A stretch of DNA of 42,752 nucleotides from Candidatus Yonathbacteria bacterium RIFCSPLOWO2_01_FULL_43_27 (GCA_001823545.1 MHUV01000004.1:16790-59541), one strand, 5' to 3'. Positions 26,241 through 34,432 are shown, counted from the first letter of the stretch. Made by a program: numbers and translations. Notes: generated from the letters alone by a model not told the origin.

Positions 26241-26687
26241 ATGAACACCCTTATTAGCAAAATAACTCCTACACTTCTCATTATACTTATCCTCGTATTT
26301 TCTCTTATGGGGTTTTCTGATGCGCTATTTCTCTTTATTAAAAAAATCGCAGGGGGTCCTATCCCCTGCTTTATCGGAACAGGGTGTGATACCGTCGCAA
26401 GTTCCCCATATTCAAATATCTTTGGTATCCCTGTTGCACTCTATGGCGTAGCGTTCTATCTTCTTATTGGTGTATGTACGCTTTTCTACCTTGATACGAA
26501 GAAAATGTTCTTTGCACGTCTTCTTCTCCCCCTTACCACGCTCGGATTTCTTATGTCGCTTTACTTCATATATGTACAAAAATTTCTCATCGGCGCATTC
26601 TGCGTGTACTGTATTATTTCAGCGATTATTTCCACAATTCTTTTTGTCCTTGGTATTGTAAGTCGTTACGTAATTCGCACCCCATAA
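26241..26687 (+). CDS. VKOR-family disulfide-generating membrane protein
   Basis: 148 residues, four membrane helices. The loop Cys pair C43/C49 ('GGPIPCFIGTGCDTVASSPYS') and the quinone-side C121-V-Y-C124 match bacterial vitamin K epoxide reductase homologues, which pass electrons from DsbA to quinone and so replace DsbB. It is in an operon-like arrangement with the DsbA-like gene. Its stop is 6 bases from the stop of the convergent gene. Confidence 0.9.
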   Translation: MNTLISKITPTLLIILILVFSLMGFSDALFLFIKKIAGGPIPCFIGTGCDTVASSPYSNIFGIPVALYGVAFYLLIGVCTLFYLDTKKMFFARLLLPLTTLGFLMSLYFIYVQKFLIGAFCVYCIISAIISTILFVLGIVSRYVIRTP

Positions 26688-26693
26688 TAAAGG

Positions 26694-27596
26694 TTATCTT
26701 TCGTTTTTCACGCTTATATCCTCTCCATCAGTAACAAATGTTATCGTGCCGCGTTCGGCAGTACTAAAAGAAGGAATATTAAATTCATCAAGAAGGTTCA
26801 CCACCTCCTTATGAGGATGGCCGTAGGGATTTTCCTTACCAGCAGAAATGATCGCATAAGAAGGATTTACAGCAGAAAGAAACATACGTGAAGTCGATGT
26901 GCGAGAACCATGATGTCCAAGTTTAAGAACCGTCGATGCCATCATAGGTGAACCTGATTCTATATTAATATGTTTACTGATGATGTATTTTTCTATCTCC
27001 TGTGGCGCATCACCAGTAAACAAGAAAGATTTGGTGCCGTAGGAAAGTTTTGCAACGATTGAAGCTGTGTTTGTTTCCCACCCGACAACATTTCTATCAG
27101 GAGAAAGGATTTCAAGAACAACACCAGTATCGAGAATGATGCGTTCCCCACTACGCGCAAGAACACGCGTAGCACCTTCCTTCTGTATTTCATTTTCAAA
27201 TGCCTCATATACACCCGTCGCAGAAGTATTTTCTGTGGTTACGACACCATCTATCTGCATACGAGAAAGAACGTCGGGAAGTCCTCCGGTATGATCCTGA
27301 TCAGGATGCGTTGCAATAACGAGGTCGAGTGAACGATCCCAAAACGGCATAACGCGACCGAGCGCACGAAGTGTTTGTCGACCTCGCCCACCATCGATAA
27401 GAACCTGATTACCATTCGGCGCTTCTATATAAATAGCATCACCCTGTCCTACATCTAAAAAAGACACCGTGAGTTCGCCACGCCGATCGCTCCGTATCTC
27501 GATTCCCCAAATGAACAAATTTGCAAGGAGAAGAGCACCAAGCACTAACCATTGAATATATTTTTTCTGAACCTGTAGCAATAAAGAAGCGGGCAT
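26694..27596 (-). CDS. ComEC-like metallo-beta-lactamase-fold hydrolase
   Basis: 300 residues from MPASLLLQ. The reading frame extends to 27650, but that would overlap the divergent gene, and a -10 (TATAGT, 6 bases upstream) supports the inner start. One membrane helix (~15-32) precedes the MBL domain: SFLDVGQGDA, THPDQDHTGG (HxDxDH zinc motif), FTGDAPQEIE and 'LKLGHHGSRTSTS'. This matches the C-terminal domain of ComEC/Rec2, a DNA-uptake protein whose MBL domain is thought to degrade one DNA strand. The channel domain is absent, so a DNA-uptake role is uncertain. Confidence 0.85.
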   Translation of the reverse strand: MPASLLLQVQKKYIQWLVLGALLLANLFIWGIEIRSDRRGELTVSFLDVGQGDAIYIEAPNGNQVLIDGGRGRQTLRALGRVMPFWDRSLDLVIATHPDQDHTGGLPDVLSRMQIDGVVTTENTSATGVYEAFENEIQKEGATRVLARSGERIILDTGVVLEILSPDRNVVGWETNTASIVAKLSYGTKSFLFTGDAPQEIEKYIISKHINIESGSPMMASTVLKLGHHGSRTSTSRMFLSAVNPSYAIISAGKENPYGHPHKEVVNLLDEFNIPSFSTAERGTITFVTDGEDISVKNER

Positions 27597-27643
27597 TATG
27601 GTACTATATATAATAGCACTCACGGAAACACTTTTCTCACCAT

Positions 27644-28243
27644 ATGCCAACAGATATCAACATCGAAATGATTATTACCGTTGCCGGATATTTCGGTATT
27701 TTTGCGCTTATGGTAGCAAATGGGGCGCTTTCATTCCCTTCTAGTCAGGTACTCTACGTTGTTACCGGATACTTTATTGCACAAGAAAAACTTTTACTCA
27801 TCCCCGTGCTTTTAGCTGGAGCACTTGGCAACACGGTGGGCAACATCATCCTTTACGAACTTGCCCGGAAATACGGTAAATCCTTTATCATAAAATTAAA
27901 ACTGTTTCCCTCAAGAGAACTTGAGAAAGTAGAAATGGCATTCCAGAAAAAAGGTGCGTGGTTTATTTTTATTGGTAAATTACTCCCCGCAATTAAAGTA
28001 TTCGTTCCTATTCCTGCAGGGCTTGGCAAAATGCACCGTGGTTTTTTCGCATTGCTTATGTTTATTGCATCATTTATCTGGGCACTCGGCTTTATCGCCC
28101 TCGGTTATTTTTTTGGAGGAACGTTTAAAGTATTTGGCCTCTACGCGCTCATCCCTATCGCCATTGCGATTATTGTCGTGGCACTTTTCTACCGATACCT
28201 CAACAGTAATGAGATATTAAATGAATTAAAAAAAGAGGAGTAA
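27644..28243 (+). CDS. DedA-family membrane protein
   Basis: 199 residues with about five hydrophobic segments. The DedA/SNARE-associated signature 'LAGALGNTVGNIILYELARKYG' and 'FIGKLLPAIKVFVPIPAGLGKM' carry the conserved Gly, Glu and Arg/Lys pattern (here FIGKLLP for the usual FxxRFxP). Members are proposed lipid scramblases or transporters of undecaprenyl phosphate. A TATAAT at 27609-27614 gives a ~22-base leader without a Shine-Dalgarno site, overlapping the divergent promoter of the MBL gene. Confidence 0.88.
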   Translation: MPTDINIEMIITVAGYFGIFALMVANGALSFPSSQVLYVVTGYFIAQEKLLLIPVLLAGALGNTVGNIILYELARKYGKSFIIKLKLFPSRELEKVEMAFQKKGAWFIFIGKLLPAIKVFVPIPAGLGKMHRGFFALLMFIASFIWALGFIALGYFFGGTFKVFGLYALIPIAIAIIVVALFYRYLNSNEILNELKKEE

Positions 28244-28247
28244 AACA

Positions 28248-28454
28248 CTATTTCTCGTGAGATATCTCCTTTTTACTAAAGAAGAAAATATAGACGATTT
28301 CAAGGATCGCGAATAAGTTTACGAGAAGGAGCGCAACAAACCACCATTTTTCACCACGGCGTGCAGACTTCCATAGCGCATACCCTTTCCACGGAAGTGT
28401 CCATATCGCAAGCGCCACGAGCACCCATATGTTTTGTAATAATATTTGTTCCAT
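28248..28454 (-). CDS. Two-helix mini membrane protein, DUF5652-like
   Basis: 68 residues with two membrane helices. 'ALAIWTLPWKGYALWKSARRGEKWWFVALLLVNLFAILEIVYIFFF' fits the DUF5652 pattern seen widely in Patescibacteria. The function is unknown. A strong leaderless promoter (28461-28488) fixes the start. The stop is 4 bases from the convergent DedA stop. Confidence 0.75.
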   Translation of the reverse strand: MEQILLQNIWVLVALAIWTLPWKGYALWKSARRGEKWWFVALLLVNLFAILEIVYIFFFSKKEISHEK

Positions 28455-28460
28455 ACCATA

Positions 28461-28488
28461 ATAATACCACTGTTTATTCCCTGCGCAA
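28461..28488 (-). promoter_or_regulatory. Promoter of the DUF5652-like gene, leaderless
   Basis: TTGCGC (28488-28483), spacer 16, extended -10 TGG-TATTAT (28466-28461), then 6 bases to the ATG at 28454. Confidence 0.65.
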
Positions 28489-28573
28489 CATATTTACTAT
28501 TTGTTTTTTTATGTGTAGTATCTACATAGACTAGAATTTCAAAAATCTATCACTTGATAGGAGGAGGTATAAA

Positions 28574-28795
28574 ATGTCCAAGGACAACAAAACAGTTTGG
28601 GTCAAAAAGACAGTATGCACTGAATGCGATGGTTCCTACCCGGACCATAAGGAAGGATGTTCTTTTCGTGGTAAAGACGGGTGGACCATTACTGGCGGAG
28701 TACACGGAGGGTGCGGCGGAAACATAATCACACGAGGCAGCTGTCGCAAATGTGATAAATGCGACGAACATTTTTGCGGATGCGCAGCTGGATAA
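28574..28795 (+). CDS. Cys-rich small protein, probable zinc-binding
   Basis: 73 residues with ten Cys: C16-x2-C19, C29, C47, C56, C59, C62, C67 and C69 among them, plus a Gly-rich centre (GGVHGGCGGN). The pairs suggest two zinc-ribbon or knuckle sites. It is soluble, with no signal peptide. An excellent GGAGGAGG before the ATG and a perfect terminator make a stand-alone, well-expressed unit, unlike most genes here. No family was recognised. Confidence 0.7.
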   Translation: MSKDNKTVWVKKTVCTECDGSYPDHKEGCSFRGKDGWTITGGVHGGCGGNIITRGSCRKCDKCDEHFCGCAAG

Positions 28796-28811
28796 TCCTC
28801 AACATGTCCAC

Positions 28812-28844
28812 AAATGACCCTGTCTCTTATAGACAGGGTCATTT
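28812..28844. terminator. Bidirectional terminator
   Basis: A 14-bp perfect stem (28812-28825 with 28831-28844) with loop CTTAT and T-rich exits. It separates the Cys-rich gene from comM, which converges from the right. Confidence 0.9.
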
Positions 28845-28859
28845 TATTTTGAACATTCC

Positions 28860-30392
28860 TTACCTCAACTCTGTTGGACGATACGAAAGTGCTTCCATAA
28901 GGTGCTGTTCAGCTAACGCTTCAGAATGTTCAAGGTCTGCAATAGTACGTGCAACTTTGAGAACCTTATGGTACGCGCGCGGAGAAAGTTTTAGGCGCTC
29001 GGCAGATGAATTAAAGAGTGCGCGAAGTTGCGGTGTAAGTACAATATATTTTTCCACATCCTCAGCACGCATTTCATTGTTGGTCGTGATGCTACGTGGG
29101 TGTTCTTGGAATCGCGCTTCCTGTACTTCGCGCGCCATAGCAATACGGTTACGAACTATCTCACTCGTCTCTCCCTTCCTTTCTTCAGAGAGTTTGTCGT
29201 GACTCATTTTAGAAACTTTTACCCACAAATCAATACGATCGACAATAGGACCAGAAAGTTTGCGCTGGTATGAGGCAAGTACTGCAGGCATACAAACACA
29301 ACGCTCTTCGCTTCCATGTTTACCACACGGGCACGGATTCATTGCTGCGACAAGAATAAAGCGTGCGGGAAAATTCTCATACCCTTTGCTTCGCGCTATG
29401 CGGATATGCCCTTCTTCAATAGGTTCGCGCAGAGACTCAATCACCCTTCGATCAAACTCAGGAAATTCGTCGAGGAATAATACTCCGCGATGTGCAAGGG
29501 TAATTTCGCCTGGCTTTGGGGTAGCTCCCCCGCCAATAACCGACGGGTACGATGCCGTATGATGAGGTGCACGCAAAGGTGGGCGCGTAACCACTTCCTC
29601 ACGAAGTATCCCTGAAACTGAATGAATGCTCGTAACTTCAAGTTTTTCTTTTTCGCACAGATCGGGAAGAAGATTAGTAAAAGCTTGCGCAAGCATCGTC
29701 TTGCCTGTGCCTGGTGGCCCCCACATTGCAAGGTTGTGTTTTCCCGCTGCAGAAATCTCAAGAGCTCGTTTAGCAAACTCTTGTCCTTTAATATGAGAAA
29801 TATCAAACTCAGAAACCGTCTCGCCTATTGGGGCAATCTCACCACGCGCACATGAAAGCAATACGGTTGACGTTTTAGTATCAAGATGGTCGATAATTTC
29901 TGCGAGTGTATGCACGCCATACACCGTGACCCCTGAAACAAGCGCCGCTTCACGTGCATTCTCCTCAGGAACAAAGATCTCACTAAACCCTTCTCGCTGT
30001 GCTACCTGTGCATATAAAAGTACTCCTCGAATAGGACGCACTACCCCATCAAGAGAAAGTTCTCCAAGAAATAGTTTACCTTTAGGATCAAAGCGCGCCT
30101 CTCCACCCGCCATCAAATACGCAAGTGCGATAGCAAGGTCATAATGTGATCCTTCTTTTTTAAGTTCAGCTGGCGCGAGCGACACCACAATTTTCTGATT
30201 TTTTTGTTTGGGAGACGTGAACCCAGAATTTTTAATCGCGGCACTCACCCGATCACGCGACTCATCTACTGACGCAGAGGGTAACCCTATGAGAGAAAAA
30301 TTATGAAGTCCCCGCGAAAGATCCGCTTCTACATCAATAATGTGTGTAGTTAGTCCGACGATTTGCGCCGAGAAAATTTTAGAAAATTGCAT
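28860..30392 (-). CDS. comM: ComM/YifB-family AAA+ ATPase
   Basis: 510 residues. The N-terminal Lon-protease-like ChlI domain (FSLIGLPSASVDESRDRVSAAIKNSG) precedes the AAA+ Mg-chelatase-like domain. Walker A is GPPGTGKTML (~222-231), Walker B FLDEFPEF, and 'ARFILVAAMNPCPCG' holds a Cys-rich zinc insert. C-terminal 'LSPRAYHKVLKVARTIADLEHSEAL' is family-typical. ComM is a branch-migration helicase needed for natural transformation in other bacteria; that role here is inferred from the family. Confidence 0.95.
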   Translation of the reverse strand: MQFSKIFSAQIVGLTTHIIDVEADLSRGLHNFSLIGLPSASVDESRDRVSAAIKNSGFTSPKQKNQKIVVSLAPAELKKEGSHYDLAIALAYLMAGGEARFDPKGKLFLGELSLDGVVRPIRGVLLYAQVAQREGFSEIFVPEENAREAALVSGVTVYGVHTLAEIIDHLDTKTSTVLLSCARGEIAPIGETVSEFDISHIKGQEFAKRALEISAAGKHNLAMWGPPGTGKTMLAQAFTNLLPDLCEKEKLEVTSIHSVSGILREEVVTRPPLRAPHHTASYPSVIGGGATPKPGEITLAHRGVLFLDEFPEFDRRVIESLREPIEEGHIRIARSKGYENFPARFILVAAMNPCPCGKHGSEERCVCMPAVLASYQRKLSGPIVDRIDLWVKVSKMSHDKLSEERKGETSEIVRNRIAMAREVQEARFQEHPRSITTNNEMRAEDVEKYIVLTPQLRALFNSSAERLKLSPRAYHKVLKVARTIADLEHSEALAEQHLMEALSYRPTELR

Positions 30393-30434
30393 GTGGAGAA
30401 TAGACTTCTGTCGGACACCACACTCTACAAAAAA

Positions 30435-30800
30435 CTATCCTTCGCGATGTTCGATACAGGTTGGTGCAGCTGGATTTGCACGAAGACGTGCTTCTTCGAT
30501 AGGATTTTTACAAATACGACACACGCCATACGTACCAGTTTCAATACGCGCAAGTGCTGCGTTTATCTCAAGGAGACGTGCTTCAAGTTCTACTTCAATA
30601 GAAGCATTTTCTTCAAATGTTTCCATGCTATCAGCTACATCATTAGAATCTGCGGTTGGGTTGTTAAGGTCTGGCGCTGAAGGCTCCCAGTCTCCCGCAA
30701 TCTCGGGATTTTTATGCGCAATGCCCGTCATTTCCCCTTCAATACGGGCTTTTTCATCAAGTAATAAATCTTTAAATTCGGTGGTATGTATAGTTGTCAT
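30435..30800 (-). CDS. DksA/TraR-type zinc-finger protein
   Basis: 121 residues from MTTIHTTEF. The frame runs 12 codons further upstream, but a promoter (30808-30836) sits there. A helical coiled coil (to ~85) is followed by the C4 finger 'GTYGVCRICKNPIEEARLRANPAAPTC'. The C-x2-C...C motif retains three Cys with His (CIEH) as the fourth position. DksA-like proteins bind the RNA polymerase secondary channel. The coiled-coil tip acidic residues needed for that were not confirmed. Confidence 0.85.
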   Translation of the reverse strand: MTTIHTTEFKDLLLDEKARIEGEMTGIAHKNPEIAGDWEPSAPDLNNPTADSNDVADSMETFEENASIEVELEARLLEINAALARIETGTYGVCRICKNPIEEARLRANPAAPTCIEHREG

Positions 30801-30807
30801 AGGAATC

Positions 30808-30836
30808 ATTTTAACGTATGTCTGTTCAAAAAACAA
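30808..30836 (-). promoter_or_regulatory. Promoter of the DksA-like gene, leaderless
   Basis: TTGTTT (30836-30831), spacer 17, TAAAAT (30813-30808), then 7 bases to the ATG at 30800. Confidence 0.55.
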
Positions 30837-30844
30837 GAAATGCC

Positions 30845-31915
30845 CTATTGCGAGCCGCCCTTGGTTTTCATAAAAATTTCTTCAAGTGCACTCTGCGAAC
30901 CGGCAATTAACAGGGTGTTTTCATCAACAAACACATACGAAATACCTTTCACTGAGCCAATTTCCCCCACACGTGCATCACGCCCTACTATTATGGCATC
31001 ACGAAATACAATTTGTGGTGAGGAAGTAGCTGATGTCATTCTACCAAACACCATATCGAAAAAATATGGTAATTTCTTTTCCCATAAGAGAATACCCGCA
31101 AGACCACCATCATACGTTGAAACTTTAAGCACGAGAAATGGCGTAGTTGCATTTTCTTCACCTAAAAATCCAACCATAAAATCATCTTCAAGTGCCCTCG
31201 TAAGCATTTCGGGGACACGAAAATCCAAGAGTCCGAGAAGTCGACGGGAAGAGATTGTTTGAGAAATCATATCCCCCTCTGCTCCTTTAACTTCTTCTGT
31301 AAAATAAATATTTTTAACCATCCCCTTTTCTGCACCGAGGCTGTGCTCATCAATAATCTCAGCAAAAATGAGCTCAGCTGATTTCCCTGTAATATCAATC
31401 TTCTTTTCAGCTTGCGCGGGGATAAGAGAAGGGGTAAGGATAATCGGCACTGATACAGGAGAAAGATTATCAGCTGTTGGAAGATTATCCGGTCCTCCAA
31501 AATTAGGAAGACTGATATCTGGAATCTGTATCTTGAGAGAAGGAAGGACGCGAACAAACAACACCCCAAGAGTACCAACAGCACCGACAAGAACCGCAAG
31601 CACTACCACAAGAAACAATCGTCCGTGTGGTCGAGGGGCAACGGGAGACGCATCTTGTACAGAGGCTTTTTCTTTTTCCTGCATGCGTTGTGCTTCTACT
31701 TGTGCAGCTTTTTTTCTCTGTTCAGCAAGTGCAATAGAAACAAGTGATTCATTTTTCTCTTCAATCGCACGCGCCATATCACTTTTCATCGTACGCATAG
31801 GTTGCGCGAACGGAGTATTTCCTTCTTGAGGTATATTAATTTCACGAGGAAAAGTACCTGCGGTACGCGAAGGTGGGACGAGTGATGCATTAGGGGGAGT
31901 ATTTGGTATTTCCAT
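30845..31915 (-). CDS. Single-pass membrane protein of unknown function
   Basis: 356 residues. A disordered, charged N-terminus (~1-97) with predicted helix 'ALAEQRKKAAQVEAQRMQEKEKA' is followed by one membrane helix (LFLVVVLAVLVGAVGTLGVLFV, ~100-121). The remaining ~230 residues are outside, starting with a proline-rich linker, and end in 'LLIAGSQSALEEIFMKT'. No enzyme motif was seen. It shares style with the next gene upstream (31947), so they may act as a pair. A -10 TAACAT (31927-31922) lies 6 bases before the ATG. Confidence 0.65.
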   Translation of the reverse strand: MEIPNTPPNASLVPPSRTAGTFPREINIPQEGNTPFAQPMRTMKSDMARAIEEKNESLVSIALAEQRKKAAQVEAQRMQEKEKASVQDASPVAPRPHGRLFLVVVLAVLVGAVGTLGVLFVRVLPSLKIQIPDISLPNFGGPDNLPTADNLSPVSVPIILTPSLIPAQAEKKIDITGKSAELIFAEIIDEHSLGAEKGMVKNIYFTEEVKGAEGDMISQTISSRRLLGLLDFRVPEMLTRALEDDFMVGFLGEENATTPFLVLKVSTYDGGLAGILLWEKKLPYFFDMVFGRMTSATSSPQIVFRDAIIVGRDARVGEIGSVKGISYVFVDENTLLIAGSQSALEEIFMKTKGGSQ

Positions 31916-31946
31916 AGTACTATGTTACCTCAATCAATTTACCTAC

Positions 31947-33023
31947 TTATTGTGTCGCTGTTTTTTCAGCAAGTGCTTTTTCCTGTTCTTCAACGAGGGC
32001 GACAGCATCTGCGCGTGCTTTTTTGAGCGCCTCTGCGACTTCTTTTTCAGCAGTTGCGACCGCCATACGCACACGTTCATCCGCTGTCTGTTTTTCTTTT
32101 TCTTCGTTTATTATCGCCTGATCTGCTTCTTTCTTTTCTCTTACGGCTGTAGATTCTGCGACCTCTGCTTCCTTCTTTTCTTTTTGCGCAACCACTTCTG
32201 CCATTTCTGCATCTTTTTTTTCTTTGAGGGCTGTGACATGCGCAGCCTGAGCCTCTGCTTCGGCTTGCACTCTTTTCTTTTCTGCTTCTTGCCTACGAGC
32301 TTCAGCAAGGGCACGCTCTTCTCGTTCAATAATTTTTGGTATTTCTGAAAGCGCGCGCTCTTTTTCAGCAATAATCTCAGCAGCTTTTGCAGAAACTTCG
32401 CTTAATTCCTTTTTTTGAAGCGCAACGACCTCTTCGGAACGCGTGAGTGTTTTCTGTCGTACGCGTTCTCTGGCTTCAATGATTTCGGGACTTTCTGTAG
32501 CATTCAGTGTTTTTGCTTTTCGTTCTTCAGCTTCACGGCGCGCTTTTTCTCGTATTGCCGCAACCTGTTCTGCTTCTCGACGTGCTTCGTCCTCAATAGC
32601 TTGTGCCTCCTTAGCGCGCTCATCTGCTGACTCCTTTTCTTTTTGCTTCTCTGCTTCCTCTCTCTTTTTTTGCTCAACTATCTGAAGTTCTTTTGCTTTT
32701 TTTGCTTGCTCAACCATCCGCGCCATTTCCTCTTCCTCTTTTGCACGTACCGCCAACTCGCGCCCAATACGCTCTTCTTCTTCTATAAGTTTTCCCGCTT
32801 CAGCAGATGCTTTCCCTGTAATTCTCTGCCAGAATGAGTAGCTACGGATTAATTCTTTTTTCTTTTGCTCTCGTAAGGATACTCGGGAACTACCATTTTT
32901 CTTTTGCTCTTCAAAAAGAGCAATGTCGTCTTTCATGGTATGGGTGGCTCGCATCTCGGGAGTACTTCCTGAAACATTAGTTTGTAAACTGCGAGACGGA
33001 GAAGGAGGAATTATTATATTCAT
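31947..33023 (-). CDS. Long Glu/Lys/Ala-rich coiled-coil protein
   Basis: 358 residues, of which ~80-350 are nearly unbroken charged heptads (for example EAERRAKEAQ-like repeats and four degenerate copies of 'EKKxAExAE'). No membrane helix and no Cys. The N-terminus (~1-75) is polar and may be a docking segment. It lies 31 bases upstream of the single-pass membrane protein gene on the same strand. Extended coiled coils of this type act as scaffolds; the role here is unknown. Confidence 0.65.
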   Translation of the reverse strand: MNIIIPPSPSRSLQTNVSGSTPEMRATHTMKDDIALFEEQKKNGSSRVSLREQKKKELIRSYSFWQRITGKASAEAGKLIEEEERIGRELAVRAKEEEEMARMVEQAKKAKELQIVEQKKREEAEKQKEKESADERAKEAQAIEDEARREAEQVAAIREKARREAEERKAKTLNATESPEIIEARERVRQKTLTRSEEVVALQKKELSEVSAKAAEIIAEKERALSEIPKIIEREERALAEARRQEAEKKRVQAEAEAQAAHVTALKEKKDAEMAEVVAQKEKKEAEVAESTAVREKKEADQAIINEEKEKQTADERVRMAVATAEKEVAEALKKARADAVALVEEQEKALAEKTATQ

Positions 33024-33150
33024 GGTACAGTAAATATGTTTCGCTAAAAAATGAGTATGTCAATATTCCCTTGTAAGGTTTATTAAAATTATTATACCGC
33101 GTATTCCTTTCCTCTGCACGCACGTCTTGTTGATAAAAGCGGTATCTACC

Positions 33151-33166
33151 CCGGGGCAAGCCCCGG
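33151..33166. repeat. GC-only hairpin at the edge of the structured island
   Basis: CCGGGGC-AA-GCCCCGG. It is the first element of a 33.13-33.45 kb gene-free, GC-rich stretch. Confidence 0.6.
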
Positions 33167-33188
33167 ACAAAATGTTGTTCACTTCGTT

Positions 33189-33323
33189 GTCACGGGTCTT
33201 TTTCCGCTGAAAAAGCCCGCTACCCCACCTCGCGCCGTCCTAGAGCGTTCGTGCGAACGCACGGAGTAGCTCGCGCTCCGGTCTTGCGAAGCTCCATGTA
33301 TTCGCTTCTCACCTCGGCTCCCT
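33189..33323 (-). repeat. Inverted, diverged copy of the hairpin repeat found at 39.2-39.65 kb
   Basis: The minus-strand segment 33239-33189 matches plus-strand 39536-39586 at 45 of 51 bases without gaps, including TTTTTCAGCGGAAAAA against TTTTTCAGCAGAAAAA. A second block, 33296-33271, matches 39512-39537 at 22 of 26, and similarity continues to about 33323. About 30 extra bases separate the blocks here. No ORF fits. Known RNase P RNA, tmRNA and SRP RNA signatures were not found. Confidence 0.75.
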
Positions 33324-33350
33324 GGCCGACTGCTGTCAGCGGGCTAGGCG

Positions 33351-33378
33351 GAAATGAGAAAGATTACTTTCTCATTTC
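33351..33378. repeat. 12-bp hairpin
   Basis: GAAATGAGAAAG pairs perfectly with CTTTCTCATTTC around an ATTA loop. It lies inside the gene-free island between genes at 33023 and 33466. Confidence 0.7.
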
Positions 33379-33417
33379 ACTCGCTCTACGTCGCTAATAA
33401 CACCAACACAAACATTT

Positions 33418-33451
33418 AAAAAAACACCTTCGTTTTTTGAAGATGTTTTTT
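33418..33451 (-). terminator. Terminator after the NYN-domain gene
   Basis: The A-run/CTTC...GAAG/T-run stem ends in TTTTTTT on the minus strand 15 bases past the stop at 33466. Confidence 0.75.
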
Positions 33452-33465
33452 GTGTATATTAAAAA

Positions 33466-34059
33466 TTAATTTTTAGGTGGGGTTTCTTTATTCCTGTCTA
33501 CTTTATTACGTCCACGACGGTACGTTCTATTATTACCGTTACTCCTTTCTCGCGCTCCTCCTAAAAGGTATTTACGTGAATCTTCACTCATATCTATAAA
33601 GTCGTCAGCTACCTCACGAAGACGTCCTGATGCTGAGCGACCAAACGTGATCACCTCAACCTGTGTCCCCATAAATTTCAAATACTCTACGAGGGGAACA
33701 AAATCTCCGTCTCCTGATGCAAGAATAATGGCGTCCACTTTTGGCGCGAGACGGACAGCATCTACCGCAAGACCAACATCCCAATCAGCTTTTTTCGCAC
33801 CGCCGAAAAAGATTTGAATATCTTTTGTCTTGGTTTCTATACCTAAACTATTGAGTGCTTCAAAGAAACTTTTCTCGTCTTCTGCTTCTGTCGTAATAAC
33901 ATATGCAATGGCACGTACAAGATGTCGTCCAGATACTGCTTCTTTAAGAATTGCACCAAAATTAACCTTCGCACCATAAAGATTGCGAGCGCTATGATAA
34001 AGGTTCTGTGTATCGATGAGCATCGCTACACGCTGTTCCTTTTGTTTGATTATTGCCAT
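33466..34059 (-). CDS. NYN-domain (LabA/DUF88, PIN-like) protein
   Basis: 197 residues. 'RVAMLIDTQNLYHSARNLYG' carries the first catalytic Asp. 'DWDVGLAVDAVRLAPKVDAIILASGDGDFVPLVEYLKFMGTQVEVI' carries the remaining acidic residues of the NYN/PIN ribonuclease core. The basic C-terminus (RTYRRGRNKVDRNK) may bind RNA. It lies downstream of rpsO on the same strand with 15 bases between them, so a role in RNA turnover is plausible. The target is unknown. Confidence 0.85.
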   Translation of the reverse strand: MAIIKQKEQRVAMLIDTQNLYHSARNLYGAKVNFGAILKEAVSGRHLVRAIAYVITTEAEDEKSFFEALNSLGIETKTKDIQIFFGGAKKADWDVGLAVDAVRLAPKVDAIILASGDGDFVPLVEYLKFMGTQVEVITFGRSASGRLREVADDFIDMSEDSRKYLLGGARERSNGNNRTYRRGRNKVDRNKETPPKN

Positions 34060-34074
34060 AAGAGGTGGTAAGGA

Positions 34075-34338
34075 TTATTTTGCTCCTACCTTTTTTGCTA
34101 CGACATCGTAACGATCTCTGTTTTTGCGCTTGAGGTAATTCAAATGCGCGCGACGGTCAGCAACCATCTGCAAAAGACCACGACGAGAATGGTTATCTTT
34201 CTGGTTTTTCTTCAAGTGTGCAGTAAGGTCATCAATACGCTTTGAAAGCAAAGCGACCTGCGCCTCAGGAGATCCCGTATCCTTGCTGTGGATCTGCACT
34301 TTCTTGATAATATTCTGTTTTTGCTTTGTTGATATCAT
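34075..34338 (-). CDS. rpsO: Ribosomal protein uS15
   Basis: 87 residues from MISTKQKQ; the frame extends upstream but a promoter lies there. 'DTGSPEAQVALLSKRIDDLTAHLKKNQKDNHSRRGLLQMVADRRAHLNYLKR' is the full S15 signature for 16S helix 20-22 binding. Length is normal. The mRNA is predicted to be leaderless, so the usual leader-based autoregulation cannot operate. Confidence 0.97.
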   Translation of the reverse strand: MISTKQKQNIIKKVQIHSKDTGSPEAQVALLSKRIDDLTAHLKKNQKDNHSRRGLLQMVADRRAHLNYLKRKNRDRYDVVAKKVGAK

Positions 34339-34345
34339 TAGACAT

Positions 34346-34374
34346 ACTTTATCATATCTTGGCAAAAAATGCAA
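34346..34374 (-). promoter_or_regulatory. rpsO promoter, leaderless
   Basis: TTGCAT (34374-34369), spacer 17, TAAAGT (34351-34346), then 7 bases to the ATG at 34338. Confidence 0.65.
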
Positions 34375-34432
34375 GACCCACCCCTGAAACACATCTAAAA
34401 CACCTTATTTTTCAACAAAACACGCAAATATC

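Noticed and set aside
33024-33465. Possible RNase P RNA, tmRNA or SRP RNA
   Set aside because: The expected signature blocks of these RNAs were not found. The region is instead explained in part by a relative of the 39 kb repeat.
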